64,000 nt of DNA from an uncultured Bacteroidales bacterium (GTDB taxonomy: Bacteria; Bacteroidota; Bacteroidia; Bacteroidales; P3). The stretch is taken from contig ONJY01000005.1 of assembly GCA_900318275.1 (NCBI GenBank), forward strand, positions 1-64,000. The letters run 5' to 3'. This document shows positions 25,402 to 34,117 of the stretch, piece by piece; within the stretch, counting starts at the first letter, position 1, and the number at the start of each line of letters is the position of its first letter. The position numbers were made by a program, and so were the translations under genes. The notes beneath the pieces were generated by a model, which was not told the origin of the DNA, searched no databases, and was given only the letters and a program-made list of their open reading frames with translations.

Positions 25402-25755
25402 TTATCGCATTATGAACATGCAGCCTGCCACGATGAGCACCACGCCTATCCAGCGTGTGAGCGGGACGCTCTCGCCGAAGACGATGATTGCCGCCACCAT
25501 GCCGAAGATGTAGCCGAGGGCTGTGAGAGGGTAGGCCTGCGAGAATGGGAAGTGCTTGAGGATGTAGAGCCAGAGTACTGTGGCAGCACCGAAGCTGACA
25601 CCGCAGGCCAGCAGCCACCAGTCGGTGGCTACGGCTTTGAAATAGCTCCACGACCAGCTGAACTTGGGCAGCTGGGCCATGGCCAGTTTGAGGAGCACTT
25701 GTCCGCCGCTGAGGAAGGCGGTCTGTATGCAGACTAATATCAGCAGTCGCCACAT
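25402..25755 (-). CDS. Small EmrE/EamA-like four-helix membrane protein
   Basis: 117 residues forming four hydrophobic helices (about 3-22, 42-62, 70-90, 96-115), the size and layout of the small multidrug resistance/EamA half-transporters. A conserved LKHFPFSQAYPLTALGYIFG stretch resembles the ArnE/F and EmrE type. It overlaps the preceding ketosynthase gene by 16 bases. It may flip an undecaprenyl- or lipid-linked intermediate, as ArnE/F do; the partner subunit is not evident. Confidence 0.65.
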   Translation of the reverse strand: MWRLLILVCIQTAFLSGGQVLLKLAMAQLPKFSWSWSYFKAVATDWWLLACGVSFGAATVLWLYILKHFPFSQAYPLTALGYIFGMVAAIIVFGESVPLTRWIGVVLIVAGCMFIMR

Positions 25756-27854
25756 GGTTTGAGGAGTATTAATGAATAATGTGTGTCGTCGCTATACCGT
25801 ACCACCACAGGAGTGTTGCCCATGAGGTGTGCCTCGGCGTATAGGTCAAGGGCCGGTGCCGTGTATGAGGTGCCGAAGAGGTCGGTATGGTCGGTGGAGA
25901 GTGTGTATTGTGAGGTGTGAGTATCGGCAAGGAGGCTGTCGAGGGCTTGCTGCTTCTCGGCCTCGGTGGGACGGTGGAGTATACGCATGCCGGCAACCTC
26001 ACAGAGGGGCTTGTGCCCATGTTGCAAGGTTGTGGCTAGGATCATGCTCACGGCGCACTCTGCGGCATGCTTGCTTTTGAGGTATCCGCCTTTGCAGAGC
26101 AGGGCGTGATAGGAGGGCGTCATCTCGTCGTGGGCGCAGACCATGGCGTTGGCAATCTTGCCGCGGCGCAGCTGCAGTACGGCGTCCATCAACGCGCTCT
26201 GGAACGAGACGGTGTTGTGGGCATAGGTGGTGTTGTAGCCATGGGCTTTGAGGTTGATGGCGACGATGGAGGAAATGGTGTTGTGGGTGGACTGCATGAA
26301 GCGTGTAGGCATCATCTGGTCTTCGCCTTCGCGGCAGAGGGCGTCAAGGAATATCTCGGTGTTTTCTATGCAACCAAGGCCTGTGCCTGTGATGATGGCT
26401 TCTGGAATGTCTATTCCTGCATGCTCGGCTGCAGTTTTGGCTGTGGCTATGGCACGCTTGAGTATACGGCCCATGCGGCGTGCCTCCAGCGGAGGTATAA
26501 ACTGCTTGTAGTCGGCCTCACGGCTTCGGGTGAGCTGTTCGCTTAAAGGCTCCGGACTATCTTTCCATGCCTCCGAGAGCGGCTTTTGTGCCGATATCTG
26601 TGCGGCGGAGAGCAGGTAGATGTGCTTGTCGTTGTCATCTGTTTCTACCGCTGCGGTCTTCGCTTCATCTATCCCGGCAAAGACCAAGGCGCTGTCGTTG
26701 CCGCCGAAGCCGAAAGCATTGCTCAGCACGTAGCGCAGGTTTTTTGTAGTGGGCTCGTGGACGGGAGTCAGGCATTCGCCTGCACTGTGGAACCGCAGGT
26801 TGACAGGTAGGAAGCTGTGCTGCATTGCCAACAGGCAGATAACAGCCTCTATTGTTCCCGAGGCGCTGGTGGTATGACCTGTGAATGCTTTGGTGGATGA
26901 CACTGGTGGTACATGCTCGCCGAAAAGACGTCGGATGGCGGTGCTCTCACTGATGTCGTTGTTGCCGGTGCCGGTGCCGTGGGCGTTGATGTAGTCTACT
27001 TGCTCAGGGTCTATGCCTGCCATGGTCACGGCTTGCTGCATGGCCAGATAGGGTCCTTCGCCGTCAGGCGAAGTGGCAGTCTGATGGAAGGCGTCGCAGG
27101 CGTTGCCGTAACCTGCCAAGCGCGCAAGCGGAGTGGCCTTGCGGTGAGTGGCATGCTCGGCACTCTCAAGTACCAGCCAGGCAGCTCCTTCGCCAAGGTT
27201 GAGGCCGGAGCGGCTCTCGTCGAAGGGGCGGCAGGGCTCGTGGTCGAGAATCATCAGGGAATTGAAGCCGTTGAGGTGGAACTTAGTGATGCACTCGCTG
27301 CCGCCTACGACAACGCAATCGGCATGTCCGGCACGTATCAGCTCAGCACCTGTTATGACAGCGTTGGCTGCAGAGGAACATGCTGTCGACAGGGTTGTCA
27401 GCATACGGAAGCGGCCGAAGTGTCCGGCAATCATCTCGGTGCAGGCACCGCAGTCGTGGGTGCGTATGTACTCGTTGTGGCTGTCGTTCTCCAAGAAGTC
27501 AAGGTAGTAGAGCTCGCTCTTGTCCATGCCGCCGACGGTGGTGCCGGAAATAAGGGGTATCTGTGGCATCATGTCGGCAGATATGCCAGCCTGTTGCAGG
27601 GCTTCCTGCAACGCTACCATGCCCATGAGGGCTGTGCGAGTGGTCGGTTGTGTGGCTGGGTCAATGCCGAGCATTGTGCACATCTCGTCGTTGCTCAACT
27701 GTACTTCGCCAACAGGGAACTCGTGATGCTCTGTTTTGAGGTAACGCAACGGACGTATGCCACTACGCTGTTCTTGCAGAGATGTGAGGGTCTCGGCTTT
27801 GCCTACGCCGATAGCCGACACAATGCCAGCGCCTGTTATGAGGATGTCAGTCAT
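25740..27854 (-). CDS. Ketosynthase fused to a cysteine-less ketosynthase-like half
   Basis: 704 residues in two parts. Residues 1-395 are a FabF-type beta-ketoacyl-ACP synthase with Cys159 (STACSSA), His292 (NAHGTGT) and His327 (FTGHTTSASG). Residues about 410-704 repeat a degenerate ketosynthase fold (PEAIITGTGLGCIENTE, AECAVSMILA), but the nucleophile position reads Asn-Thr-Val-Ser (547-550) without cysteine. This is the arrangement of a ketosynthase with its chain-length/initiation factor, as in type II polyketide and aryl polyene systems, here on one chain. It should set the polyene chain length. Four bases separate it from the upstream ACP gene. Confidence 0.85.
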   Translation of the reverse strand: MTDILITGAGIVSAIGVGKAETLTSLQEQRSGIRPLRYLKTEHHEFPVGEVQLSNDEMCTMLGIDPATQPTTRTALMGMVALQEALQQAGISADMMPQIPLISGTTVGGMDKSELYYLDFLENDSHNEYIRTHDCGACTEMIAGHFGRFRMLTTLSTACSSAANAVITGAELIRAGHADCVVVGGSECITKFHLNGFNSLMILDHEPCRPFDESRSGLNLGEGAAWLVLESAEHATHRKATPLARLAGYGNACDAFHQTATSPDGEGPYLAMQQAVTMAGIDPEQVDYINAHGTGTGNNDISESTAIRRLFGEHVPPVSSTKAFTGHTTSASGTIEAVICLLAMQHSFLPVNLRFHSAGECLTPVHEPTTKNLRYVLSNAFGFGGNDSALVFAGIDEAKTAAVETDDNDKHIYLLSAAQISAQKPLSEAWKDSPEPLSEQLTRSREADYKQFIPPLEARRMGRILKRAIATAKTAAEHAGIDIPEAIITGTGLGCIENTEIFLDALCREGEDQMMPTRFMQSTHNTISSIVAINLKAHGYNTTYAHNTVSFQSALMDAVLQLRRGKIANAMVCAHDEMTPSYHALLCKGGYLKSKHAAECAVSMILATTLQHGHKPLCEVAGMRILHRPTEAEKQQALDSLLADTHTSQYTLSTDHTDLFGTSYTAPALDLYAEAHLMGNTPVVVRYSDDTHYSLILLKPCGDC

Positions 27855-27857
27855 CCT

Positions 27858-28118
27858 TTATTTGGTGCGGTTCTTGCTGATGTAGTCGGCCATCACATTG
27901 ATGGACTTGAAAATCTCTTTGCCCTGGTTGGGGTCTTGCAGCTTGATGCCGTAGTTCTTCTCCATGAGTACGATGAGTTCGAGGGCGTCGATGCTGTCGA
28001 GGCCAAGGCCTTCACCACCGAACAGAGGGGCGTTCTCGTCAATGTCTTCAGGTTTGATGTCTTCAAGGTTAAGTACCTCGATAATCTCTTTCTTCAGTTT
28101 GAGGATGAGTTCTTCCAT
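27858..28118 (-). CDS. Acyl carrier protein 2
   Basis: 86 residues from the start at 28118 (MEELILKLKK). A helical acidic protein with the phosphopantetheine site Ser42 in GLGLDSIDALEL. It carries the growing polyene chain in the cytoplasm between ketosynthases, reductase and dehydratases. It lies between two ketosynthase genes. Longer in-frame starts upstream run through the end of the preceding gene and are not credible. Confidence 0.9.
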   Translation of the reverse strand: MEELILKLKKEIIEVLNLEDIKPEDIDENAPLFGGEGLGLDSIDALELIVLMEKNYGIKLQDPNQGKEIFKSINVMADYISKNRTK

Positions 28119-28126
28119 ATTTCCTT

Positions 28127-29785
28127 TTATTTTAATGTTTTTGATAATTCTTGTTCTATGATGTTTTTGCTTGTGTGCTGCGGTACAGCTAATAGTGCAG
28201 CTATATTGTTGCCGTTGGCATCGACCTCGCACCAGCCTGCTATCTGTGGCCCACGGCTTGCCGCGATGGCAATCTGTTCTGCCATGACGTCGACACGTGG
28301 GGCGTCAAGTACCATGAAGTTGGTCTCGGTCTGGAAGTGATTGCGTATGGATATCTCGCCGGTGACTATGTTCGGCAGCGTGTACACGAACAAGGCAGGG
28401 GAGGGGAACCAGTTGCTACGGTCTTGTATGGTGGCTTGGAAGGCTGTGTCGTCTGCCATCGATGAACTGCGGTTGAACAGTAGTACGCCATATTCGGCTT
28501 TGGGGCATTCTTGCAGCAATAATTCACTCGCCACAAAGCCTAAGCGGCTCAGCGGGTCCATCTTGAAGAACTTGGGATAGTCGCCGATATGGGTACGATA
28601 GAGCTCCACTAGTTCGTCTGCTGTAGGTGTAAGGCGGATGGAGTGTATGGCGCCCATAGCAGGTGTGGCTTGGATAGGTGTTGTGGCATTGGCAGTATTG
28701 TGGCTGAACTTCATGGCAGCGTTGCAGCCGCCGAAGCCGGATAACAGCTTTACGAAGCTGTGCTTGTCGGTGGTGCGGGGTTCGGCGCAGACGTTGACCT
28801 GACGGCTTACGCCAAGGTTCTCGAAGCCGCGGGTGCCATACACAATGCCGTGCTCCACGGCCTGCATCGACAGTATGGTTTCCAGCACACCGGCGGCACC
28901 CATGGTGTGGCCATAGATACCTTTGAGGCTGAACAATGGCACGTCGGCAAGGCCGGCGCGGTCTACCGCTATACTCTCCATCTCGTCATTGTAGAGCGTT
29001 GATGTGCCATGTACGCTGATGAAGGCGAGCTCGTCTTTGTTGATATTGAGGGCCTCCAGGCAGCGGTATGACCCCTCGCCGGTGCGCGACGGACCGCTGA
29101 TGTGGTTGGCGTCGTTGCACATGGCCCCTCCTTCGGCTACCCATTCTCCTTTGCCGCTATTGCTGTAAATGATGGTTGCAGCCGCCTCACCGAGGTTAAG
29201 GCCGCAACGGTCGCGGTCAAAGGGTCGGCATTGGTCGGGTGAGAGTGCATGGAGGCACTGGAAACCACTGATGATGAACTCGCTCTGCATGTCACAGCCT
29301 ATCACTACGGCAGTGTCACAGAGCCCAGCTTCTATGCTGCGCATGGCCACAATTTGGGCGCTGAGGCCGCTGATGCATGCGTTGCTTACCACCAATGGCG
29401 GGTTGGGGTTGCCGAAATGACGGCTGATGAGGTTGGCCGAGGTGCCCAGCAGGGCTCTCTCGGTATCCCCTTTGGCTAATAGGTGTACGTTGCCTTTGGT
29501 CGTGGAGAGGAAGAATCGGCAGCGAGGTGATGTCGGGTCTATACCGGCACGGGCAATGGCGTCGCTTGCCGACGCTATGCATAACTGCTCAAAGAAGGTA
29601 TACTTCTCGTCGTCTTGTCGTTCTTCTTCGGGGAACAGCGAGGCAGTGTAGAGCGAGCCGTCAGGCAGGCTGTATTGCTTCAAAGCATACTGACCGCCTA
29701 CCACAGCGTCGTAGTTGGCGCGTGTCGTAGCCCCGAGAGGGGAGTATATGTTGTCAGCTAGTTTTATAACCATCGTTTCTTCCAT
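28127..29785 (-). CDS. Beta-ketoacyl synthase with C-terminal extension
   Basis: 552 residues. The first 365 form a ketosynthase with Cys137 (SNACISG), His259 (VHGTST) and His293 (YGHTMGAAG). About 180 further residues (370-552) follow, which look like a shortened second ketosynthase-type fold (LSRLGFVASELLLQECPKAE, PSPALFVYTLPNIVTGEISI). An alternative start at 29773 (MVIKLAD) is possible, as the first codons overlap the thioesterase gene. It is the second of three ketosynthase genes and may prime or finish the polyene chain. Confidence 0.8.
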   Translation of the reverse strand: MEETMVIKLADNIYSPLGATTRANYDAVVGGQYALKQYSLPDGSLYTASLFPEEERQDDEKYTFFEQLCIASASDAIARAGIDPTSPRCRFFLSTTKGNVHLLAKGDTERALLGTSANLISRHFGNPNPPLVVSNACISGLSAQIVAMRSIEAGLCDTAVVIGCDMQSEFIISGFQCLHALSPDQCRPFDRDRCGLNLGEAAATIIYSNSGKGEWVAEGGAMCNDANHISGPSRTGEGSYRCLEALNINKDELAFISVHGTSTLYNDEMESIAVDRAGLADVPLFSLKGIYGHTMGAAGVLETILSMQAVEHGIVYGTRGFENLGVSRQVNVCAEPRTTDKHSFVKLLSGFGGCNAAMKFSHNTANATTPIQATPAMGAIHSIRLTPTADELVELYRTHIGDYPKFFKMDPLSRLGFVASELLLQECPKAEYGVLLFNRSSSMADDTAFQATIQDRSNWFPSPALFVYTLPNIVTGEISIRNHFQTETNFMVLDAPRVDVMAEQIAIAASRGPQIAGWCEVDANGNNIAALLAVPQHTSKNIIEQELSKTLK

Positions 29786-30171
29786 TCTTCAAAGAACGGC
29801 GGGTTGCCCAGCACCAGTTTGTACTCCTTGTCCATGAATACTTGCACCGTGTGTGCGGTCGCCAGCAGCTTGTCGCCGTCCGTAATCTTATAGTCGAACA
29901 CTATCTTCGCCGCCTCTGTGGGTATGTATGTAATCTCAATTTCCGGGTGCATCCCGTAGATTATGGGCTGCTTGTATTTCAGCTGTACGTCTACCAGCGG
30001 AGCGTAGTAGCCCTCGCCGAAGAAACGCAGGTAACCCAGGTCGTATTTCTCGCCAAAGGCTTCACGTGCGTCTTCGAGGTACATCATATAGCTCCCATGC
30101 CAGGCCACTCCCATCGAGTCAACCTCGCTGAAGCGTATGTCGAGTTTCTTCTTTATGCTTAAGGTGTTCAC
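29764..30171 (-). CDS. 4-hydroxybenzoyl-CoA-type thioesterase
   Basis: 135-residue single hot-dog protein. RFSEVDSMGVAWHGSYMMYLEDARE near the N-terminus carries the catalytic Asp of the 4HBT/YbgC group (VDSMG). Its ATG overlaps the preceding stop (ATGA). In aryl polyene clusters such thioesterases probably release or proofread acyl intermediates on the carrier proteins. No membrane or export signal. Confidence 0.8.
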   Translation of the reverse strand: MNTLSIKKKLDIRFSEVDSMGVAWHGSYMMYLEDAREAFGEKYDLGYLRFFGEGYYAPLVDVQLKYKQPIIYGMHPEIEITYIPTEAAKIVFDYKITDGDKLLATAHTVQVFMDKEYKLVLGNPPFFEEWKKRWL

Positions 30172-30593
30172 AGTAATGCTATCTTTATCGTTCCTGAGAC
30201 CAGAATGGTGTCGCCGCAGCGGCTTTCGGCCTGTGCCAATGTCATGCCGAACACTTCGTCACTTACCTCAATCCTTGTCGTTATCGTGCTTCCTACTTTA
30301 GGTCTGGCGTGAATCTCCATGTCGCGCAGGGCGCCAATCACTCCCACACGCACCTCTTTGCCGCTGCTGAGGTTTATGTACCCCATGCGTGCAGCACAGG
30401 TCTGGGCCACATTCTCCAGCAGACCAATTTCTGCCAGATGCCCGTCTTCCACCATTATGTTGTCGGGACGTATCGTCAGTTCCGTCTCCGTCAGCACGGG
30501 GTCGCAATGCAGCAGGCGGTCCACCATAACCATCGGTGGCCGCTGTGGCAGCAGCGTCATTATGTCATATTCATTCTCCATCCCAGAATTCAT
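30168..30593 (-). CDS. ApeP-like hot-dog dehydratase
   Basis: 141 residues. LLPQRPPMVMVDRLL at residues 14-28 and EIGLLENVAQTCAARMGY (Glu near 61) match the predicted 3-hydroxyacyl-ACP dehydratases found in aryl polyene clusters. It should act with the FabZ-like protein encoded at 24438. The start at 30593 lies inside the end of the upstream acyltransferase gene; MENEYD at 30581 is an alternative. Confidence 0.75.
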   Translation of the reverse strand: MNSGMENEYDIMTLLPQRPPMVMVDRLLHCDPVLTETELTIRPDNIMVEDGHLAEIGLLENVAQTCAARMGYINLSSGKEVRVGVIGALRDMEIHARPKVGSTITTRIEVSDEVFGMTLAQAESRCGDTILVSGTIKIALL

Positions 30594-31464
30594 AGTAGTT
30601 GTACCATTGGTGCGGGTAACGGCGCACTATTTCTTCCAGCGTCGTGGCGAAGTCTTGCGCCAGTGCCGCCATCTGTTTCCTACTTGGCTGCGAGGGGTCT
30701 GCCTTTAGGGGTCGCACATAAGCCTTGTAGCTCCGGCCACCTGTCTTCATCACCATCACCGCCAGCGCAGGCACCTCTTTCTGCACCGCCGTGGCGAAAG
30801 GTCCCAGAGGGAACTGTGCTGTGGCACCGAAGAACGTGCATCCCACACTCTTCTGTGAACCGAAGCAGCGGTCGGCAGGCATGCTGACGATGTTGCCCTC
30901 GTCGAGGGTCTTGTTGATGAGGAACAGGTGCGACATGTCGGCCTGCACGGGAATCATGTGGATGTTGCTGTCGGAAAACTGCTTGCTTCGTTCGTTCATC
31001 ACCGTCGCCGACTCGCCGGCATATACCAGTGCGTTGAAGCTCTTGCGGTCCGAGCGCAACATGTAACCTGCCTGCTCATAGTTGCCTACGTGCGACGACA
31101 GCATGACAAATCCTTTCTCTCCTTCGCAGAGCCGCATGAAGTGCTCGTTGCCGTCAATCTCCAGCTTGAAACGTCGTCCGGCGTAGGTGGCGAAGCGGTC
31201 GAGCACCACTTGCCCGAAGGCATAGTGGTTGCGGTAGACGTGCCAGAATGCGCTCAGCGGCTTCTTGCCCAGCCGTTGGCTGAAGAAGTGGTACATTGCC
31301 ATGTAGCCCTTGTGGTTGAACAGCATGTAGAACGGCACCACCAAGGCCATCACTCCGTAGATGACCTCTATTGGTACCACCTTGAACAACACTATCAGCG
31401 CCTTCTGCATGAAGGGTGTGCCGTCGGTACGGCCGCTCCATTCGCTATGTTCGGGCTCCTGCAC
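30571..31464 (-). CDS. LpxL/HtrB-type acyltransferase
   Basis: 297 residues with a GTG start at 31464, directly abutting the ACP stop. A hydrophobic N-terminal helix (ALIVLFKVVPIEVIYGVMALVVPF) anchors it to the inner membrane. The HxxxxE motif is in SSHVGNYE near residue 120, and a PADRCFGSQKSVGCTFFG region matches the lipid A late acyltransferase family. In this setting it probably moves the finished polyene acyl chain from the ACP to a lipid acceptor, as proposed for acyltransferases in aryl polyene clusters. Confidence 0.8.
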   Translation of the reverse strand: MQEPEHSEWSGRTDGTPFMQKALIVLFKVVPIEVIYGVMALVVPFYMLFNHKGYMAMYHFFSQRLGKKPLSAFWHVYRNHYAFGQVVLDRFATYAGRRFKLEIDGNEHFMRLCEGEKGFVMLSSHVGNYEQAGYMLRSDRKSFNALVYAGESATVMNERSKQFSDSNIHMIPVQADMSHLFLINKTLDEGNIVSMPADRCFGSQKSVGCTFFGATAQFPLGPFATAVQKEVPALAVMVMKTGGRSYKAYVRPLKADPSQPSRKQMAALAQDFATTLEEIVRRYPHQWYNYYEFWDGE

Positions 31465-31707
31465 TTACTTGATTTTCTCTTCTATGTAGTCGCAGAACTG
31501 GCCGAAAGTCTTTATGGTCTTCATGTCTTCGGCCACTATCTTGAAGCCGAAGGTCTTTTCCACAATCACCACGATGTCCACGAAGTCGAGGCTATCCACG
31601 CCGATGTCTTCTTTCAGGCGTGCTTCGGGTTTGATTTTCTCTTCGTCAAACTCCAGCTCCTCAACGAGGAAGTTCTTTACTTTCTCTTCAATTTCTTGTC
31701 TATTCAT
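31465..31707 (-). CDS. Acyl carrier protein 1
   Basis: 80 residues from the start at 31707 (MNRQEIEEK). Acidic and helical with Ser39 in IGVDSLDFVD as the phosphopantetheine site. Its stop abuts the GTG of the acyltransferase gene. The DSLD site, against DSID in the other carrier protein, suggests two carriers with different partners, for example one for the aryl starter and one for elongation. Confidence 0.9.
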   Translation of the reverse strand: MNRQEIEEKVKNFLVEELEFDEEKIKPEARLKEDIGVDSLDFVDIVVIVEKTFGFKIVAEDMKTIKTFGQFCDYIEEKIK

Positions 31708-31733
31708 GCTTTTTGTTATCTTTTGTCTATTTG

Positions 31734-32831
31734 TTATTTTCTCTTGCATACCATGATGCTGTGTCCCTGACCCAGGTTGTCGTGTATGGTCTCCACCTCC
31801 AGGCCCGCCTGCTTCACCAGACGCTCCATGTCCTCGCTATGGTACATCTTGCTGTTGCCGTTGGCTATGGCTGTGAAGTAGAGGCTAGTCATGGTGAGGC
31901 AGAATGCTGCCGGCTCGAAGCGCTGGCGGTCCCAGAAGGTCTCCATGATATACAGGCGGCTGTCAGCATCCATGATTTTGGCTGCACGGCTCACGATACT
32001 CACTATCTCCTCTTCGCCGAAGCAGTCTAGGAACTGGCTCATCCAGATGGCGTCGTAGTGCTTGTCCGTCGGGAATGCCTGGCTGTCGTCCAGCAGGTTC
32101 ATGCCGTAGCCGTCTATGCGCTCGGCGCCGGGCTTGCCCTTGGTGTCGCGGCGCATCATCTCCAGCTGCTGCGGCAGGTCGACGATGGTGACGTTCACAT
32201 CCTGGTCGTGCCCCACGCATTGCAGGGCCCAGCGGCCGGTGTTGCCACCCACGTCGAGCAGCGTCCGCGGCTTGGCGGCGAAGACTATCTCCAGCGCCTG
32301 CTGGAACGAACTGTCGCTGTAGAAGTGGTCAAAGCCGAACCAGCTCTTCTGCACCTGCGGCGGCAGTTGCGACAGCCCTTCGTACACCGTGGGCCACGGA
32401 CCGAAGTGCTCCAGACCTGCGGGACGCCCTTCCTTGAGGCTCTCCTCCAAGCGGAACCATCCCTCGTAGTTCACGTCGTGGTTAAAGTCTATATTCACGT
32501 TGGTGGCGGGGTCGGTGATGAAGCACCAGCCTGTCTTGCTCAGCGTGTAGCGGTCGGTGTCGGGATCTATGAGCACGGTGCCTATGCAGAGGCTCGCCTC
32601 AAGCATCACCTTGGCGGCATAGCGGCTCAGGCCTGTGGCTTCGGCTACCTCGGCTTCAGTCATGCCGTTGTCGCTGTTGCGCAGCATCTCCAGTATGCCG
32701 AACTTCTTCATCAGGCGGCTCACCTGGAACACTATCGGTCCCCAGGCAATCCATTCTGCCTTCTCCTGTGCCTCGCGGGCGCTGAGGTGCTCCTTGCTGT
32801 AGGCTTCTTTCAGTTTTGGGTTTAGGTACAT
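31734..32831 (-). CDS. SAM-dependent O-methyltransferase-like enzyme
   Basis: 365 residues from the start at 32831 (MYLNPKLK). The N-terminal winged-helix dimerisation part (about 35-110, AEVAEATGLSRYAAKVMLEA) and the SAM-binding LLDVGGNTGRW (191-201) match the class I O-methyltransferase family used in plant and polyketide pathways. The later VDLPQQLE and MSQFLDCF segments fit too. It probably methylates the ring hydroxyl or another position of the pigment; the site is unknown. Confidence 0.8.
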   Translation of the reverse strand: MYLNPKLKEAYSKEHLSAREAQEKAEWIAWGPIVFQVSRLMKKFGILEMLRNSDNGMTEAEVAEATGLSRYAAKVMLEASLCIGTVLIDPDTDRYTLSKTGWCFITDPATNVNIDFNHDVNYEGWFRLEESLKEGRPAGLEHFGPWPTVYEGLSQLPPQVQKSWFGFDHFYSDSSFQQALEIVFAAKPRTLLDVGGNTGRWALQCVGHDQDVNVTIVDLPQQLEMMRRDTKGKPGAERIDGYGMNLLDDSQAFPTDKHYDAIWMSQFLDCFGEEEIVSIVSRAAKIMDADSRLYIMETFWDRQRFEPAAFCLTMTSLYFTAIANGNSKMYHSEDMERLVKQAGLEVETIHDNLGQGHSIMVCKRK

Positions 32832-32848
32832 ATCTCTATTATCAATTC

Positions 32849-34072
32849 TCAATTGTCAATTCTGCGAAGCACCAGCGCCGAGTTGGTGCCGCCGAAACCG
32901 AAGCTGTTGCTCAGCACGGTATCCACGCGCGTCTCAATGGTCTTGGTGGCCAGCTTCAGATGGGCGCTGGCCTCGTCGGGGTTCTCGAAGTTTATGTTCG
33001 GCGCCACGAATCCGCCGTGCATCATCAGCAGGCTGTATACCGCCTCGCTGGCGCCGGCCATCCAGCATTCGTGTCCCGTCATGCTCTTGGTCGAGCTTAT
33101 CCATGCGCGGTGTCCTTCGAAGAGGCGCCCGAGGGCCTTGGCCTCGTAGAGGTCGCCTTGCGGCGTCGAGGTGGCGTGGGCGTTCACGTAGTCGATGTCG
33201 TCCACCGTCAGCCCTGCGTCCTGCAGCGCGCGGTGCATGGCGAGGGCGCTGCCGTCGTCGCTGGCCTGCGATATGCCGCCGCCGTTGCTCGAGAATCCGT
33301 AGCCGCACACTTCGCCCAGTATTTGGGCACCGCGCTTCACGGCGTGCTCATACTCTTCCAGCACCAGCGCAGCAGCGCCACCGCTGGGTATCAGGCCGTC
33401 GCGGTCGCGGTCGAAGGGCCGCGAGGCCTTCGTGGGCTCGTCCATGCGTTTGCTGAAGGCTCCCAGCGCGTCGAACGAGGCCATGCTGTAGAGGTTGGTC
33501 TCCTGGGCACCGCCGCAGAGCACCATGTCCTGCAGCCCCTGGCGGATGAACATCGCACCGAGACCTATCGCGTGGCTTCCGCTGGCGCAGGCGGCGCTGA
33601 CGCTGAAGTTGATGCCGCGCAGGTGGAAGATGGTGCTCATGTTCATGTTCACCGTCGAGTTCATGCTCTGGAATATCCAGCCGCTGCCCAGCAGCGCCGA
33701 GTCGTGCTTCTCGAGCATCAGCGTGTGGCTCTCAACGGTGGCCTTGGCCGACGAGTCGTTGCCCATCAGCACGCCCACCTCGTTCTGCAGCAGGTAGTCG
33801 TCGTCGATGCCTGCCATCGCGAACGCCTCTTTCGAGGCCATGAAGGCGTATTCGGCCTCCTCGCTCATGCCTGCGCGTAGACGGCGGTCGAGCAGCCCTT
33901 TGAGCACGGGTTTCTCCACGATGCCTGTCAGCGTGCTCTGGTAGCCGTATTCCTTGCGGGCCTCGTCGATGCCTATGCCCGAGCGGCCCTCATATAGCGA
34001 CTGGCGCACCTCGTCGACATTCTTGCCGAGACACGACCAGATTCCTATTCCTGTAATTACTACTCGTCTCAT
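32849..34072 (-). CDS. FabF-type beta-ketoacyl-ACP synthase
   Basis: 407 residues from the start at 34072 (MRRVVITGIG). Complete catalytic set: Cys162 (SAACASGSH), His in NAHATSTPQGD near residue 300 and His in MTGHECWMAG near 340, plus the FGFGGTN turn at the end. It is the first ketosynthase gene of the cluster, directly after the ketoreductase, and is probably the main elongating enzyme using malonyl-ACP. The in-frame ATG at 34093 adds seven residues with a poor fit to the family's N-terminus. Confidence 0.9.
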   Translation of the reverse strand: MRRVVITGIGIWSCLGKNVDEVRQSLYEGRSGIGIDEARKEYGYQSTLTGIVEKPVLKGLLDRRLRAGMSEEAEYAFMASKEAFAMAGIDDDYLLQNEVGVLMGNDSSAKATVESHTLMLEKHDSALLGSGWIFQSMNSTVNMNMSTIFHLRGINFSVSAACASGSHAIGLGAMFIRQGLQDMVLCGGAQETNLYSMASFDALGAFSKRMDEPTKASRPFDRDRDGLIPSGGAAALVLEEYEHAVKRGAQILGEVCGYGFSSNGGGISQASDDGSALAMHRALQDAGLTVDDIDYVNAHATSTPQGDLYEAKALGRLFEGHRAWISSTKSMTGHECWMAGASEAVYSLLMMHGGFVAPNINFENPDEASAHLKLATKTIETRVDTVLSNSFGFGGTNSALVLRRIDN

Positions 34073-34117
34073 AACTCTTGACTCTTGACTCATAACTCTT
34101 AACTCTTAACTCATAAC

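Noticed and set aside
26913..28340. 475-codon plus-strand frame across the fused ketosynthase and ACP genes
   Set aside because: Crosses two convincing genes and has no family features.
34093..34117. Terminator in the repeated AACTCTTGACTCATAACTC sequence between fabG and the ketosynthase gene
   Set aside because: Short direct repeats of ACTCTT/ACTCAT only, with no hairpin or T-tract; probably neutral spacer sequence.
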